From Tardiphaga sp. (GTDB lineage: Bacteria > Pseudomonadota > Alphaproteobacteria > Rhizobiales > Xanthobacteraceae), in NCBI GenBank assembly GCA_030147505.1, contig JASBVG010000070.1, positions 1-64,000 of the forward strand: 64,000 bases of DNA, given 5' to 3'. Below, piece by piece: positions 7,905-17,026 of this stretch. A program made the translations under genes and the position numbers. Every line of letters begins with the position of its first letter. The first letter of the stretch is position 1. The notes under the pieces were generated by a model. It made no database searches and was not told the origin of the DNA. It was given only the letters and a program-made list of their open reading frames with translations.

Positions 7905-9145
7905 AGCGAACCTCCCGCGAGCCGCTCGAGCTCGGCATACTTCGATTGCAATTCGACCTTGAGCTTGAGCAGGTCGAGCTGGACGGCCCGGAAACGGCGC
8001 TCCGAGTCGAAGAGCAGCGAGAGATCCGAGGAGCCGGCCTGGAAGCCGTTGCGGGCGTTCTCCACCGAGGAGCGCGCGGGCGGCAGTTGGCGGGACGCGT
8101 AGATCTGGACGACCTTGCGCAAAGCATCGACGCCGAACCAGGCGTCCGCGATCTGTCCGTCGATCCGCAGCCGAAGCGCCTCGTTTCGAGCCTGAGCGGC
8201 AGAGAGGCGTGCGCCGGCCGCGCGCTGTTCGGCGTCCTTCACGTCGTAGTGCAGCGGTAGCTTGACCCCCAGCGTGAACTCGCCAGTCGACTCCGCTGCC
8301 GGTCGTTGCACGTACTTCGCACCGACGTTGACGTCGGGATAGTAGTTCAGATCGGTCAGCGATTTGGCTTGGGCCGCCGCACTGCTCTGGGCCCCTGCGA
8401 GCGCCAACATCGGGTTCGCCGACCGCCCGAGCGTCTGAACCTGGGCAAGGCCGACCACCTTGAGCATCCGGAAGCCCGTCGGTGCCGCCAGAGGCGCCAG
8501 GGACGGTCGGCCGATCAACGCGTTCAGCCGCGCCGCGGCGGATTTCAGTTCGCCCTGCCGCCGGACGAGATCACCCTCGGCGGAGGCGGCCTCGATCTCG
8601 GCCTTGATGACGTCCTGCCGGTCAACCGATGTCGTGCCGTAGCGGGAGCGCAGCAGGCCGAGGATCTCGTCGTAGCGTCGCCTGATGTCGGTCGCGATGC
8701 CGATGGCTTCATAGGCGGCGTTGTATTCGCCGTGCGCGGCCACGACCTGCGCGACCAATTCGATCACGGTCGCGCGCCCCTGGAATTTCGCGGCATCCGC
8801 GTCCGAACGCGCGATGTCGCGTTCCAGGCCGTATTTTCCCCAAAGCTTGATCTCCTGATCGAAACCGACGCGGCGCTGACCGACGCCCTGCCGGTTGACG
8901 TCCCATGCTTCGAGGATGAGCGTCGGATCGGCTACGACGCCCATCGTTCCGATCCTGTGCACCGCCGCGTCGAAATCGAGCGACGCGGCGGCAACCGTCG
9001 GATTGAGACGCCGGGCGAAAGCGACGACGCTTTCCACCGTGGCACCGAGCTCGTTCCGCTCGGCAGCGGCGGCGGGATACGACCACAGCAATGCTGTGGT
9101 CGCTCCTACAATCGCAAAACGCGCGATGGAGGCCGCCGCTGTCAC
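7901..9145 (-). CDS. cusC: TolC-family outer-membrane channel (CusC-like)
   Basis: 414 residues: signal peptide (cleavage near AAA-E), then the long heptad-rich helices of an outer-membrane efflux protein in two halves (VVAFARRLNPTVAAASLDFDAAV and the repeat near ALAGAQSSAAAQAK). No lipobox, so it is not lipid-anchored as E. coli CusC is. It starts with GTG at 9145, overlapping the stop of the FixH-like gene as GTGA, and its own stop overlaps the cusB start. It is the outer channel for the adjacent CusBA pump. Confidence 0.92.
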   Translation of the reverse strand: MTAAASIARFAIVGATTALLWSYPAAAAERNELGATVESVVAFARRLNPTVAAASLDFDAAVHRIGTMGVVADPTLILEAWDVNRQGVGQRRVGFDQEIKLWGKYGLERDIARSDADAAKFQGRATVIELVAQVVAAHGEYNAAYEAIGIATDIRRRYDEILGLLRSRYGTTSVDRQDVIKAEIEAASAEGDLVRRQGELKSAAARLNALIGRPSLAPLAAPTGFRMLKVVGLAQVQTLGRSANPMLALAGAQSSAAAQAKSLTDLNYYPDVNVGAKYVQRPAAESTGEFTLGVKLPLHYDVKDAEQRAAGARLSAAQARNEALRLRIDGQIADAWFGVDALRKVVQIYASRQLPPARSSVENARNGFQAGSSDLSLLFDSERRFRAVQLDLLKLKVELQSKYAELERLAGGSL

Positions 9146-9546
9146 GGCGTCGCCTTCAGGACGAGCTTGTTCTCGACCGTTCCCGTCTCGCCCTGGACCT
9201 TGGCGCCAAGCGACAACTGCCAGCCGCCTTCCATCGTCACGGCGGCCTTGAACTTGTAGACTCCCGGCTCTGTGCTAGGCATCGCATCTATGGTGGTCTT
9301 CATCGACTCCATGCCGTCCGGAGCCATGTCCAGCCGCTTGGCGAAGATGACGGCGTCCGGGACCGGTTTGCCGTCCGGCTTGTGGACGAGGCGGACGGCG
9401 ATGACCGCTTCGCCCTTCTTGACGGTCTTGTCGACGAGTTGGAATTCGTAGTCCTTGACGTCGGCGCGTGCTGTCGTGGCTCCGACGGCCAAGCCAAGGC
9501 AGACCGCCGCGGCCCGGAGGGCGCGCGTGGATTTGCAGCTCTTCAT
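9142..9546 (-). CDS. FixH/YtkA-like exported protein
   Basis: 134 residues: signal peptide (cleavage near ARA-D), then an immunoglobulin-like domain of the FixH/YtkA type (YEFQLVDKTVKKGEAVIAVRLVHKPDGKPV, a Met-containing stretch LDMAPDGMESMK, then GVYKFKAAVTMEGGWQLSL). Such proteins accompany copper efflux operons and may hand copper to the RND adaptor; this is inference. The ATG at 9546 has GAGG 9-12 nt upstream. An earlier in-frame ATG at 9588 would put a charged extension before the signal peptide. The stop overlaps the cusC GTG. Confidence 0.85.
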   Translation of the reverse strand: MKSCKSTRALRAAAVCLGLAVGATTARADVKDYEFQLVDKTVKKGEAVIAVRLVHKPDGKPVPDAVIFAKRLDMAPDGMESMKTTIDAMPSTEPGVYKFKAAVTMEGGWQLSLGAKVQGETGTVENKLVLKATP

Positions 9547-9646
9547 GATGAGATCCTCGATGTCCTGATGTACCGCGGATAGCGGCATGCATGTTCAACC
9601 GCACGGCCTTGGGCCGGAACGGCAGCAGACGGCGTTTTGACGCCGA

Positions 9647-10003
9647 TCAGGTCGAGGTTCGAGGAGGATGGTCCGGAGGGTCGCCGACGAGGCCGTCGGC
9701 CGCAAGGTCGTCGAACGCGAACGAGAGACGGCCGACCTGGAAGGATATCCGGATGCCGTTCGCCGCCGACAGATCCGCCTGTGCGACCGTCAGCATGCAC
9801 AAGGCGAGCAACGGACAATCCTTGCAGCCGTCGCTCTTCTGCTCGTCGGGACAACACGGCATGTCTGCCGACATCGCGGACATGTCGACCGTCACGGCGG
9901 AGGCCGCGCCTTTTGCGGTCGCCGGCGTCACCATCGGCGCGAACGCGAGCCCTGCGATCACGAAGACCGCGAGCAGACGACCGATGGTACGTCGAATATC
10001 CAT
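9647..10003 (-). CDS. Cys- and Met-rich small exported protein
   Basis: 118 residues: signal peptide (cleavage near ATA-K), then a metal-ligand patch with Met residues (VDMSAMSADM) and CCPDEQKSDGCKDCPLLALC, five cysteines within about 20 residues. The tail ends in Asp/Pro-rich sequence. No enzymatic motif. It resembles the DUF2946-like small proteins that lead metal-efflux operons. It sits between the DUF411 and FixH-like genes in the same direction, so a periplasmic copper-binding or relay role is plausible but unproven. Confidence 0.75.
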   Translation of the reverse strand: MDIRRTIGRLLAVFVIAGLAFAPMVTPATAKGAASAVTVDMSAMSADMPCCPDEQKSDGCKDCPLLALCMLTVAQADLSAANGIRISFQVGRLSFAFDDLAADGLVGDPPDHPPRTST

Positions 10004-10104
10004 GGCAGGACCATCACATGGGCGGCGGCTACAGGGAAGGGCCGTCGGTTCACGTCTTCGCCAGCGGCGCCAACGAAACGGCCGATCTGGTTAACCGCGT
10101 CGGC

Positions 10105-10584
10105 TCAGGTCGCGATTTCCGTGCCCAGAAACCGCATGAACGGCTTCTGGCCGTCGGCTCCGAAGGTCAGGACATCGTACGCCCTCGGCGTTCCACCTTC
10201 CATACCGGGCGATCCGGCGGGCATGCCCGGGACCGCAAGTCCCAGGACGGCCGGGCGCTGTGCGAGGAGCCGTCGGATCGCCTGCGCGGGCACGTGGCCC
10301 TCGACGACGAAGCCGGACACTTCCGCGGTGTGGCAGGAGGCCAACGATGGCGGCACACGAAGCCGCGTCCGGACCGCCCTCAGATCGGCCGTCTCATCGA
10401 CAGTCACCGCAAACCCCGCGGCCTGCATGTGCTTCACCCAGCCGCCGCAGCAGCCGCAGTCCGGATCCTTGTGGACAAGGACGGCCGGCGCCTCTGCGCG
10501 GGCCAGCCCCGGCGACACCGCGATGCCGGCGGCAAGCAGGGCCAGCGCGCGCCGGCGCGTGACGGATTCGAATATCTCATGCAT
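10105..10584 (-). CDS. DUF411 periplasmic metal-binding protein
   Basis: 159 residues. An Arg-containing signal peptide (RRRALALLAAG) is followed by the DUF411 domain: VLVHKDPDCGCCGGWVKHM with the CGCC metal motif, GFAVTV, then SCHTAEVSGFVVEGHVPA and the Pro/Gly-rich LAVPGMPAGSPGME. DUF411 proteins are copper- or silver-associated periplasmic proteins, often next to multicopper oxidases and Cus pumps. The ATG at 10584 has GAGGAG about 8 nt upstream; the earlier ATG at 10629 lacks such a site. Confidence 0.92.
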   Translation of the reverse strand: MHEIFESVTRRRALALLAAGIAVSPGLARAEAPAVLVHKDPDCGCCGGWVKHMQAAGFAVTVDETADLRAVRTRLRVPPSLASCHTAEVSGFVVEGHVPAQAIRRLLAQRPAVLGLAVPGMPAGSPGMEGGTPRAYDVLTFGADGQKPFMRFLGTEIAT

Positions 10585-10651
10585 CGCACACTCCTCTGGT
10601 TTCGTGACTGTGGGTATCGCGCAGGGCACTAACCGACCCGCCGCGTCTGAA

Positions 10652-11926
10652 TCATGGCAAGCACTTCGAGATCGACCTGATCGCTTTCAGCCCCTCGCCG
10701 AAACGGATGATCGAGTCCCGATGTCGTTCGAGTTCGCCGTAGGCGAGATAGCGGACGTCCAAGCCTACGACCGCGGCGAAGGCGGGCCTCGCCATCTGCG
10801 CGCGGACCTCGCTCTCGCGGGCATCCGGCGCCACCAGGAAGATGCCCTTCAAGAGATTGCCGCACGGGCCGAGCGCGAGGTCGAGCATCCTCACGATTCC
10901 GGAATAGATGGAGGTCGAGTGCTCCACCTCGAAGGCCGCATGGATGGCGCCGTCCCGCTTGTCCAGCCAGAGCACGTCAATCAGCCGTACGGCGTCGATG
11001 CCGGCGGACCCGTCGAATGGCCGCAAGTCGCCGGCGCATCCGTCGGACAGCCGCCCTCCGCCATACGGGCGGTTACGGTCGTTGGCGGCGATCCAGACGT
11101 CGTATCCGAGCCCGAGGCCGATATCGCGCAACAGGCCCTGCATATCGGTGTGGGACCGGTCACTCTCCGGTTCGCGTGTCGGCAGAAGTTCGACGGCCCT
11201 CTCGCGTACAGCGGCCAGATCGCGCTCCCAGACCGCGACCGCGTCGGCCTCGTCTAGCGGCGGTGCGGGATATCGGCCCGTTCCGACGTCGAACAGGAAT
11301 CCGGCGATGGCCCCGAGATCGTTCGAGAGCAGGTCCCGGTGGCGCTCATTGAGCCGCAGCGTTCCGGCACGCATCGCAAGATAGTCCGGCCAGCTCCCGA
11401 GCTTCGTCCGAGACCCGGTGACCGCGTTGTACCCCCTGACGATAGCCGTATTGAAGGGCACGGCGATCGTGGGATGCAGGAAGTAAAGCAGGTTCGCCGC
11501 CGCGGGACCCAGTCCCTTGATGCGGCGGGCGTCGAGGGTCGTCACGGCGTGCAGCACCTGCTCCTCCGTCGAACAGCAGCAGCAGGCGTCGAGGAAACGG
11601 CCGAAGGCGCGCTGGTTGTCGGGGTCTTCGTATATGTCGGGAATCCGCAGCTTCGGCTTCCACAAGAACGCGTGATCCGCGCCCTTGAATATCTGCCGCT
11701 GCTCGGCGACGGACCTCACGGCGACCTCGAGCGAGGAACCCTTGTAGACGTTCCCGAACGACCCGCACTCGATCTGCCTTACGACCTGCTCGATGCCGCG
11801 GCGGATGGAGCGGAAGTTCTTCAAGCGCTCCTCCCACAGGAACCACGTCCGATAGGTCGCGCCGGGATCCGCCCGCCACGCCTCTATCGAAGTCCTCAGT
11901 CGTTCCTCGCTCCCCTGCGATACCAT
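10652..11926 (-). CDS. Nuclease-like protein with helix-hairpin-helix motif, function unknown
   Basis: 424 residues, no signal or membrane segment, so cytoplasmic. Residues 136-150 (RIKGLGPAAANLLYF) look like a helix-hairpin-helix of DNA glycosylases. The C-terminal part contains LIDVLWLD (315-322) and AFEVEHSTSIYSG (331-343), an Asp plus E-x-E layout seen in some restriction-endonuclease-like (PD-(D/E)xK) proteins. Residues 115-118 are four consecutive cysteines. It lies in the middle of the copper genes, in the same direction, 50 nt after the cytochrome gene. DNA cleavage or repair is an inference; a restriction partner methylase is not visible. Confidence 0.6.
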   Translation of the reverse strand: MVSQGSEERLRTSIEAWRADPGATYRTWFLWEERLKNFRSIRRGIEQVVRQIECGSFGNVYKGSSLEVAVRSVAEQRQIFKGADHAFLWKPKLRIPDIYEDPDNQRAFGRFLDACCCCSTEEQVLHAVTTLDARRIKGLGPAAANLLYFLHPTIAVPFNTAIVRGYNAVTGSRTKLGSWPDYLAMRAGTLRLNERHRDLLSNDLGAIAGFLFDVGTGRYPAPPLDEADAVAVWERDLAAVRERAVELLPTREPESDRSHTDMQGLLRDIGLGLGYDVWIAANDRNRPYGGGRLSDGCAGDLRPFDGSAGIDAVRLIDVLWLDKRDGAIHAAFEVEHSTSIYSGIVRMLDLALGPCGNLLKGIFLVAPDARESEVRAQMARPAFAAVVGLDVRYLAYGELERHRDSIIRFGEGLKAIRSISKCLP

Positions 11927-11976
11927 ACGTCTCTCGTCCTTCCGCCGTCAGGTGCCGACCATCGCTTCCTGGGCCA

Positions 11977-12588
11977 TCAATGCTGGTGACCGCCCACGGG
12001 CTTCGCGCCACCTTTGTCCTGAGCCGGATTGCCGCCCGTCCCTGCCTTGTCGCCATCCATCTTCATCCCGCCCATCTCCTCGTCCGGCGGGGCGTCGGCG
12101 ACCATCTGCTTGTAGTGTTCCTCGGACAGTCCGGGCAGCTTGGTCACGAAGGCGACGATGCTCCAGATGGCGGCGTCGTCGTGACCGAGCCCCCAAGCCG
12201 GCATGCCGCTCATCTTCAGGCCGTGCTTCACGATCCAGAAGGCCCGTGCGGGATCCACCCGCTTCTCGGAAAGGTTGGGCGGTTGCGGATAGAGGCCCGG
12301 CCGTATTTCTGAATCCTTCATGCCCGGCGCGAGGTGACAGTTGACGCACATCGCGGCGTACTGGCCGGCGCCCTTCAGCACCAGCTTCTCGTCGCCGAAG
12401 TCTGGGACGACGATGTCACGGGTCCTCACCGCGATCGAATGGTCGCGGAACGTCTCGATCACCACGCGCGTGAGGGCCCAATGGGGCGTGTCCGCTCCGA
12501 AGTCGTAGGCTCCGGAGACGACGTAGAAGCTCGATGCCCCAAGCGCGGCCAAGATTGCCGCGGTACCCGCGATCAACCTCCCCTTCAT
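11977..12588 (-). CDS. Membrane-anchored c-type cytochrome
   Basis: 203 residues: an N-terminal hydrophobic segment (anchor or signal), one haem c motif CVNCH (within YAAMCVNCHLAPGMK), and GLKMSGMPAW offering the axial Met. The tail is rich in Met, Gly and His (MGGMKMDGD, ending GGHQH), a likely metal-binding appendage. It overlaps the OpgC-like gene by 4 nt (ATGA). It may accept electrons during Cu(I) oxidation by the nearby multicopper oxidases; this is inferred from context only. Confidence 0.88.
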   Translation of the reverse strand: MKGRLIAGTAAILAALGASSFYVVSGAYDFGADTPHWALTRVVIETFRDHSIAVRTRDIVVPDFGDEKLVLKGAGQYAAMCVNCHLAPGMKDSEIRPGLYPQPPNLSEKRVDPARAFWIVKHGLKMSGMPAWGLGHDDAAIWSIVAFVTKLPGLSEEHYKQMVADAPPDEEMGGMKMDGDKAGTGGNPAQDKGGAKPVGGHQH

Positions 12589-13751
12589 CTCGTCATTCCT
12601 TCTTCGGCGCGTCCGGCGCGCGGCGGTCTACGGGAGGCAGGCCGGGAATCCAAAGCGCGGGACCAGGTCCGGTATGAGGCGACGAGGGTCATCAGCGAGA
12701 TGCCGGCGAGGCTCACGGCGACCTGGGTGACGAAGGCGTTCGACCACATTTCGAGGATGAAGTGACCGACGAACGACAGGAAGATACCGACGCAGAACAC
12801 CTCCAGCGAACGCTGTCCGCAGACGACGAGCGGTCTCGCCATGGCGGAGCGCAAGACGATCGAGTCCTTTGGAACGAGACGTACCAGGATGATCATGAGC
12901 GCCAGCAGGTGAAGGATCCGGTAGGGTGCCAGGTTGGTCTTGTCGTTGGGGTCGAACAGATCGATCAGCGCGGACGGGAATATCCACGTCGCGTCGATGC
13001 GGACGGCCAGCGTGACGGCCATCGCGAAGGCCAAATAGGCGGCGCCTAGCGCGACCATCGGCGCCGAAAGGACGACCGCCTTCACCCGACCGCCGCCGCC
13101 CATCGCGACCCACGCTCCGATGACGAAGAGAAGCTGCCAGGCGAAGGGGTTGAAGTACCAGTCGCCCGACGGCCAGGCCGGCAGGTTCCATCCCAGCCAA
13201 CGGGCCGTCAGGTAGAGGATGGCGGATGCCGCCAGCGCCGGATCGGGGAAGCGCCTCATGACCGCCAGCAACGGCGGGAAGCATGCCATCAACACGATGT
13301 AGAGCGGCAGCACGTCGAGGTTCAGCGGCTTGAACTTCAAGGCCAGTCCCTGCGTCAGTGTCGCCACCGGCTGTTCGATGAGCCATTTGACGTTGAACTC
13401 GTCGAGCAGGTGAGAATGTCCGCGCTGGGCGATGAAGCCGATCGCCGCGGCGTAGAACACGAATAGGAGAATGTGGGCGACGTAGAGCTGCCACACCCGG
13501 CGCAGCAGGAGAGCGGCGCCGGCGACGACGCCCTGCACCTCCATCCTCCGCGCGTAGACGAACGCCGCCGTATATCCCGAGATGAAAACGAAGATGTCGG
13601 CGGCGTCGCTGAAGCCGTAGTTCCGTGTCGTCAGCCACGCGATGGCGTTGTTCGGAATGTGGTCGAGGAAGATCGCCCAGTTCGCGAGACCGCGGAACAG
13701 GTCGAGGCGGAGGTCGCGGGTGTCGGCAGGCTTGTCGGTCGAAGTGCTCAT
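12585..13751 (-). CDS. OpgC-domain membrane protein
   Basis: 388 residues with about ten hydrophobic segments. The N-terminal RDLRLDLFRGLANWAIFLDHIPNN matches the OpgC family (osmoregulated periplasmic glucan succinyl-modifying acyltransferase-like proteins, with Arg and His of the acyltransferase-3 type). The start at 13751 has AGGAGA upstream; an earlier ATG at 13847 adds a low-complexity extension. OpgC-like genes recur inside copper operons of Rhizobiales, but their role there is not clear. Confidence 0.88.
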   Translation of the reverse strand: MSTSTDKPADTRDLRLDLFRGLANWAIFLDHIPNNAIAWLTTRNYGFSDAADIFVFISGYTAAFVYARRMEVQGVVAGAALLLRRVWQLYVAHILLFVFYAAAIGFIAQRGHSHLLDEFNVKWLIEQPVATLTQGLALKFKPLNLDVLPLYIVLMACFPPLLAVMRRFPDPALAASAILYLTARWLGWNLPAWPSGDWYFNPFAWQLLFVIGAWVAMGGGGRVKAVVLSAPMVALGAAYLAFAMAVTLAVRIDATWIFPSALIDLFDPNDKTNLAPYRILHLLALMIILVRLVPKDSIVLRSAMARPLVVCGQRSLEVFCVGIFLSFVGHFILEMWSNAFVTQVAVSLAGISLMTLVASYRTWSRALDSRPASRRPPRAGRAEEGMTR

Positions 13752-13801
13752 CGTGGTCTCCTGCGTCGAACGGGACGCGCTCGGCGTCCCGTTCGACGTC
13801 C

Positions 13802-14734
13802 CTACTGTCCGATCGCCGGCCGGATCGTGCCGATGATGCTCACGCACAACAGGACGAACAGACCGAGGGCCTGCTCGCTCAGCACGTGGATTCGCAGCTT
13901 ACGTTTCCAGACGGCGCTCTCAGGCGGTGCCTTCCGACCGGCGGCCTCGAGCGCGGGCACCAGCCAGAAGCGGTTCGCCGCCGCCAGACCCAGCATTCCG
14001 GCGAAGCACGCCAGCTTGACGATGAGGATCCATCCGTAGGCGCTGGCAAGGAGGCTGGAGACGGACCCGACCAGGAACCAGCTATTGACCAGACCCGTTC
14101 CAACCAGCGTCGCGACGGCGATGTAGCCCATGCCGGAGAAGCGCATCAGCACCCCGTCGACGTCGAGCGCAGCGCCGTCCGTCCTCCTGCCGTCGTAGCC
14201 CAGCAGAATGAATCCAAGAGGGATCAGGCCTCCGAGCCACGCACCGGCGGCGAGGAGGTGGGCCGCATCCGCCGCGACGTGCAGCGCCCCGGGCCAGCCT
14301 TCCTCCATCTGCGCATGACCGGCTCCGGCGAGGGAGGCGAGGAGTCCGGCTGCGAGAAACGAGGTCAGCAGATCCCGGCCAACGGACGTCCGCGACGGCA
14401 GCAGCAGCGTGAGACCGACGAGCAGGACGGCGATGGCGGTGCGAGCCGTCCATACGGCACCGAAGCCGGTTTCGCGGACGACGGCGCCGACGACCTCCGT
14501 GTCGGCGACGTCGGTCAGCGCTCCGCTCATGTTGGCCACCGCGAAGGCGAACCAACCGAGCCCCGCGGCGAGCGCGAGGACGGCCGACCAGGCCAGCACC
14601 CTGCCACGCCAACGGGCCAGCCTTTCGGGCTCCGTCCCCGCATAGGCGTACAGAGGGAAGAATGCCGCCCCGGCGAGCGACGTCGTCGCGATGTAGTGGA
14701 GGAAGCGGGACAGGACGAGACCGAACTCGATCAT
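13802..14734 (-). CDS. copD: Copper resistance/uptake membrane protein CopD
   Basis: 310 residues with about eight transmembrane helices and the CopD domain: helix 1 RFLHYIATTSLAGAAFF, HVAADAAHLLAAGAWLGGLIPLG with the conserved His pair, and a Met-bearing helix near GHAQMEEGW. The start at 14734 shares its A with the copC stop (TGATG), so the two are coupled. CopD works with CopC in moving copper across the inner membrane, usually inward, for example to feed oxidases. Confidence 0.93.
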   Translation of the reverse strand: MIEFGLVLSRFLHYIATTSLAGAAFFPLYAYAGTEPERLARWRGRVLAWSAVLALAAGLGWFAFAVANMSGALTDVADTEVVGAVVRETGFGAVWTARTAIAVLLVGLTLLLPSRTSVGRDLLTSFLAAGLLASLAGAGHAQMEEGWPGALHVAADAAHLLAAGAWLGGLIPLGFILLGYDGRRTDGAALDVDGVLMRFSGMGYIAVATLVGTGLVNSWFLVGSVSSLLASAYGWILIVKLACFAGMLGLAAANRFWLVPALEAAGRKAPPESAVWKRKLRIHVLSEQALGLFVLLCVSIIGTIRPAIGQ

Positions 14735-15099
14735 CAGCGCGCCACGCCGAAGGAGTACGTGCCCTTGACCTTGTGGGTGTCGTCCGACACCGCGTGCCAT
14801 TCGACCTTGTAGTCGCCCGGCGCCAACTGGTCCTTCAGCGGAACGATCATCAACTTCTTGTTGGCCGGATCGACGGTCGCCTTGCCAGTCGCGACGGGCT
14901 TGCCCGCCTGATCCTTCAGCTCGATGCCGGAGAACTGCGGAATGACGCTTTCGTTGAACAGGATGCGGATCTGCTTCGGTGCGGCCGAGGTCTTTCCGGC
15001 AGGCGGCTCGGCCGACTGGAATTCCGGATGGGCGAGCGCCGCGCCGGTTGCGAGCGTGGCCGCCACGAAGGCGGCGGCTGCGATGATGGTCTTGGGCAT
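14734..15099 (-). CDS. copC: Periplasmic copper-binding protein CopC
   Basis: 121 residues: signal peptide cut at ALA-H so that the mature protein starts His-Pro (HPEFQSAEPPAG), the usual N-terminal His ligand of CopC. The beta-barrel follows (QIRILFNESVIPQFSGIELKD, GDYKVEWHAVSDDTHKVKGTYSFGV) with the conserved Asp and His of the Cu(II) site. No Met-rich Cu(I) loop, so it is a Cu(II)-only type. AGAGGACC precedes the ATG. Directly coupled to copD. Confidence 0.94.
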   Translation of the reverse strand: MPKTIIAAAAFVAATLATGAALAHPEFQSAEPPAGKTSAAPKQIRILFNESVIPQFSGIELKDQAGKPVATGKATVDPANKKLMIVPLKDQLAPGDYKVEWHAVSDDTHKVKGTYSFGVAR

Positions 15100-15157
15100 T
15101 GGTGGTCCTCTGGCTTGACTTGGGTCGAAGTGATGGATGGATCGATCGGTCCGGACG

Positions 15158-17026
15158 TCACTTCACGTCGAGAACGAGCATCAGGCCTCCGCCGCCGTCG
15201 CGTTCGACGTTGTTGTTGGCGGTGTGATGCGGGATGTGGCAGTGGACGAGCCACTTGCCGGGCCTTCTGGCGGTCCAGACGACGTCGTAGCGCTGACCCG
15301 GTCCGACATTGACCGTGTCCGCCTGGTATCGCGCGCTCTGGTTCAGCGTGACGCCGTCGACGGCGACGACCTCGAACGGGCCGCCGTGCACGTGCATCGG
15401 ATGGACGAAGTTGTTGTTCGTCCCGATGAAGCGCAGCTTGATCGTCTGCCCGACCTTCATGTCGACCGTGTCGGTGGACGGATAGGCCTTGCCATTGATC
15501 GTGAAGTAGTTCGGCAGCGCGCCTTCCATGATCATGGCCGGAAACGTCCGCCATTCCCTCTTGAGCCATTCCTGAAGTTGGATCGTGTAGTCGAGGTCGG
15601 CTTTGACTTCCGCGCTCGAATCCTTGGGTGCGATCAGGATGGCGCCGTAGAGACCGAGGCCCTGTTGGCGGTCGGGATGATCGTGACTGTGGTAGAAATA
15701 GGTGCCGCTCTGGCCGACATCGAATTCGTAGGTATAGGTGCCGCCCGGCGGCACCGGCTTCTGCGTGACGTTCGCCGGCCCGTCCATCTCGTTCGGAACG
15801 ATGAGCCCGTGCCAGTGCACTGTCGTGCTCTCGGGCAATGCATTGCGGAAGTTGATCCGCACGTGATCGCCTTCGGTCAACTGCAGACGGGGGCCCGGAA
15901 TCTGTCTGTTGTAGGCGTAGGCCTCGACGGCGACGTCCGGCAGGATGTTCCAGCGTATGATCGATGCCTCGATATCGAAGATCTTCACGCCGTTTTCTAT
16001 GCGCGGCTGCAGGACACGGTCGCCCTTCGCGTCCGGCGCCGCCTCGAACGTGACCTGCCTCGGCTTCACCGCCGCCATGTCCTTCATGGCCTCGCCCGGC
16101 AGGTCAAACGTGTTGATCATGCCGGGCGGCATGATCGCGCCGTCCACATCGCGGGCACTCAGGAACAGGTTGACCGAGAAGCCCGGAAGGACCATTCCGG
16201 AAACCAGCATGAACCCGGTGACGCCGGCCAACGCCGCCAGTTGAGGCCGCGTCGCTTCGCCCGCCATTGCGTGTCCGCCCTTGTCGGCGCCCCCGCCGTG
16301 CGCTCCGTCGTGTCCGGAATGACCTGACTGGTGCTCGGCATGGCCGCCGTTTCCGTGTCCGGCGCGCACCGTCATCAGTCCGTGCTTGATCCCCTTCTTC
16401 ACCATCCAGACGTTGAACGGATAGGCCGTCGCGAAGCCGACGATCACGCCCAGCGACATCACGCCCCAGAAGACCAGTTCGAGCGGGTCCATCGCCCGCA
16501 TGTCACGTCCCATCATCAGCAGACTCATGGTGGGAGCCATGCCGGCCATCATGGCGTTCATGCTGATGAATTCGGGCGTGAAGCTCTTCCGCACGTTCTC
16601 CCAGTAGGTGCCGCCCATCATCTTCTTCATGAACAGCGATTGGAAGATGAAGAGGCCGAACGAGAAGCCGGCCACGTACTCGACGACGAGGTCGATCCAC
16701 ATCGGCAATCCGAGCGTGGCGGTGACCACCGCCGCCAGGATGATGCCCGTCGCGTCGCCTGCGACGCAGTGGATGGTGCTGCCGACGCCCTGCTTCCACA
16801 GCGGCGCCGTGAAGCTCTCATGCTCGCCCGGACGCGGTTCCTTGTCGGCGAGCACGTAGAGCAGGAGACCGAAGGGACCCATGTACAGCGTGACGAGGAT
16901 GAAGCCCCACTTCATCACCGTCGGCTCGGGATTGCCGGCGAACTGGTCGTAGGCGACGTAGGCCGCGGACGCGGCGGCCACGACGAACCAGGCGATCAAG
17001 TAGTAGTCGTAGGGCAACGCGATCAT
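15158..17026 (-). CDS. DUF4396 membrane domain fused to a multicopper oxidase
   Basis: 622 residues in two parts. The first about 250 residues are a DUF4396-type membrane region (WFVVAAASAAYVAYDQF, Met-rich AMMAGMAPTMSLLMMGRDMRAMDPLE, FGVMSLGVIVGFATAYPFNVW). A His/Gly linker (HGNGGHAEHQSGHSGHDG) and one more helix follow. The rest is a multicopper oxidase with all copper motifs: HWHG, YHSHDH, HPMHVHG and HCHIPHH. The ATG at 17026 overlaps the stop of the FkbM gene (ATGA). Probably a membrane-tethered periplasmic Cu(I) oxidase; the fusion is unusual. Confidence 0.88.
   Translation of the reverse strand: MIALPYDYYLIAWFVVAAASAAYVAYDQFAGNPEPTVMKWGFILVTLYMGPFGLLLYVLADKEPRPGEHESFTAPLWKQGVGSTIHCVAGDATGIILAAVVTATLGLPMWIDLVVEYVAGFSFGLFIFQSLFMKKMMGGTYWENVRKSFTPEFISMNAMMAGMAPTMSLLMMGRDMRAMDPLELVFWGVMSLGVIVGFATAYPFNVWMVKKGIKHGLMTVRAGHGNGGHAEHQSGHSGHDGAHGGGADKGGHAMAGEATRPQLAALAGVTGFMLVSGMVLPGFSVNLFLSARDVDGAIMPPGMINTFDLPGEAMKDMAAVKPRQVTFEAAPDAKGDRVLQPRIENGVKIFDIEASIIRWNILPDVAVEAYAYNRQIPGPRLQLTEGDHVRINFRNALPESTTVHWHGLIVPNEMDGPANVTQKPVPPGGTYTYEFDVGQSGTYFYHSHDHPDRQQGLGLYGAILIAPKDSSAEVKADLDYTIQLQEWLKREWRTFPAMIMEGALPNYFTINGKAYPSTDTVDMKVGQTIKLRFIGTNNNFVHPMHVHGGPFEVVAVDGVTLNQSARYQADTVNVGPGQRYDVVWTARRPGKWLVHCHIPHHTANNNVERDGGGGLMLVLDVK

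Noticed and set aside
10652..11926. Classical restriction-modification system
   Set aside because: No DNA methyltransferase is encoded beside it; the FkbM protein at 17023 is of the O-methyltransferase type and 5 kb away.
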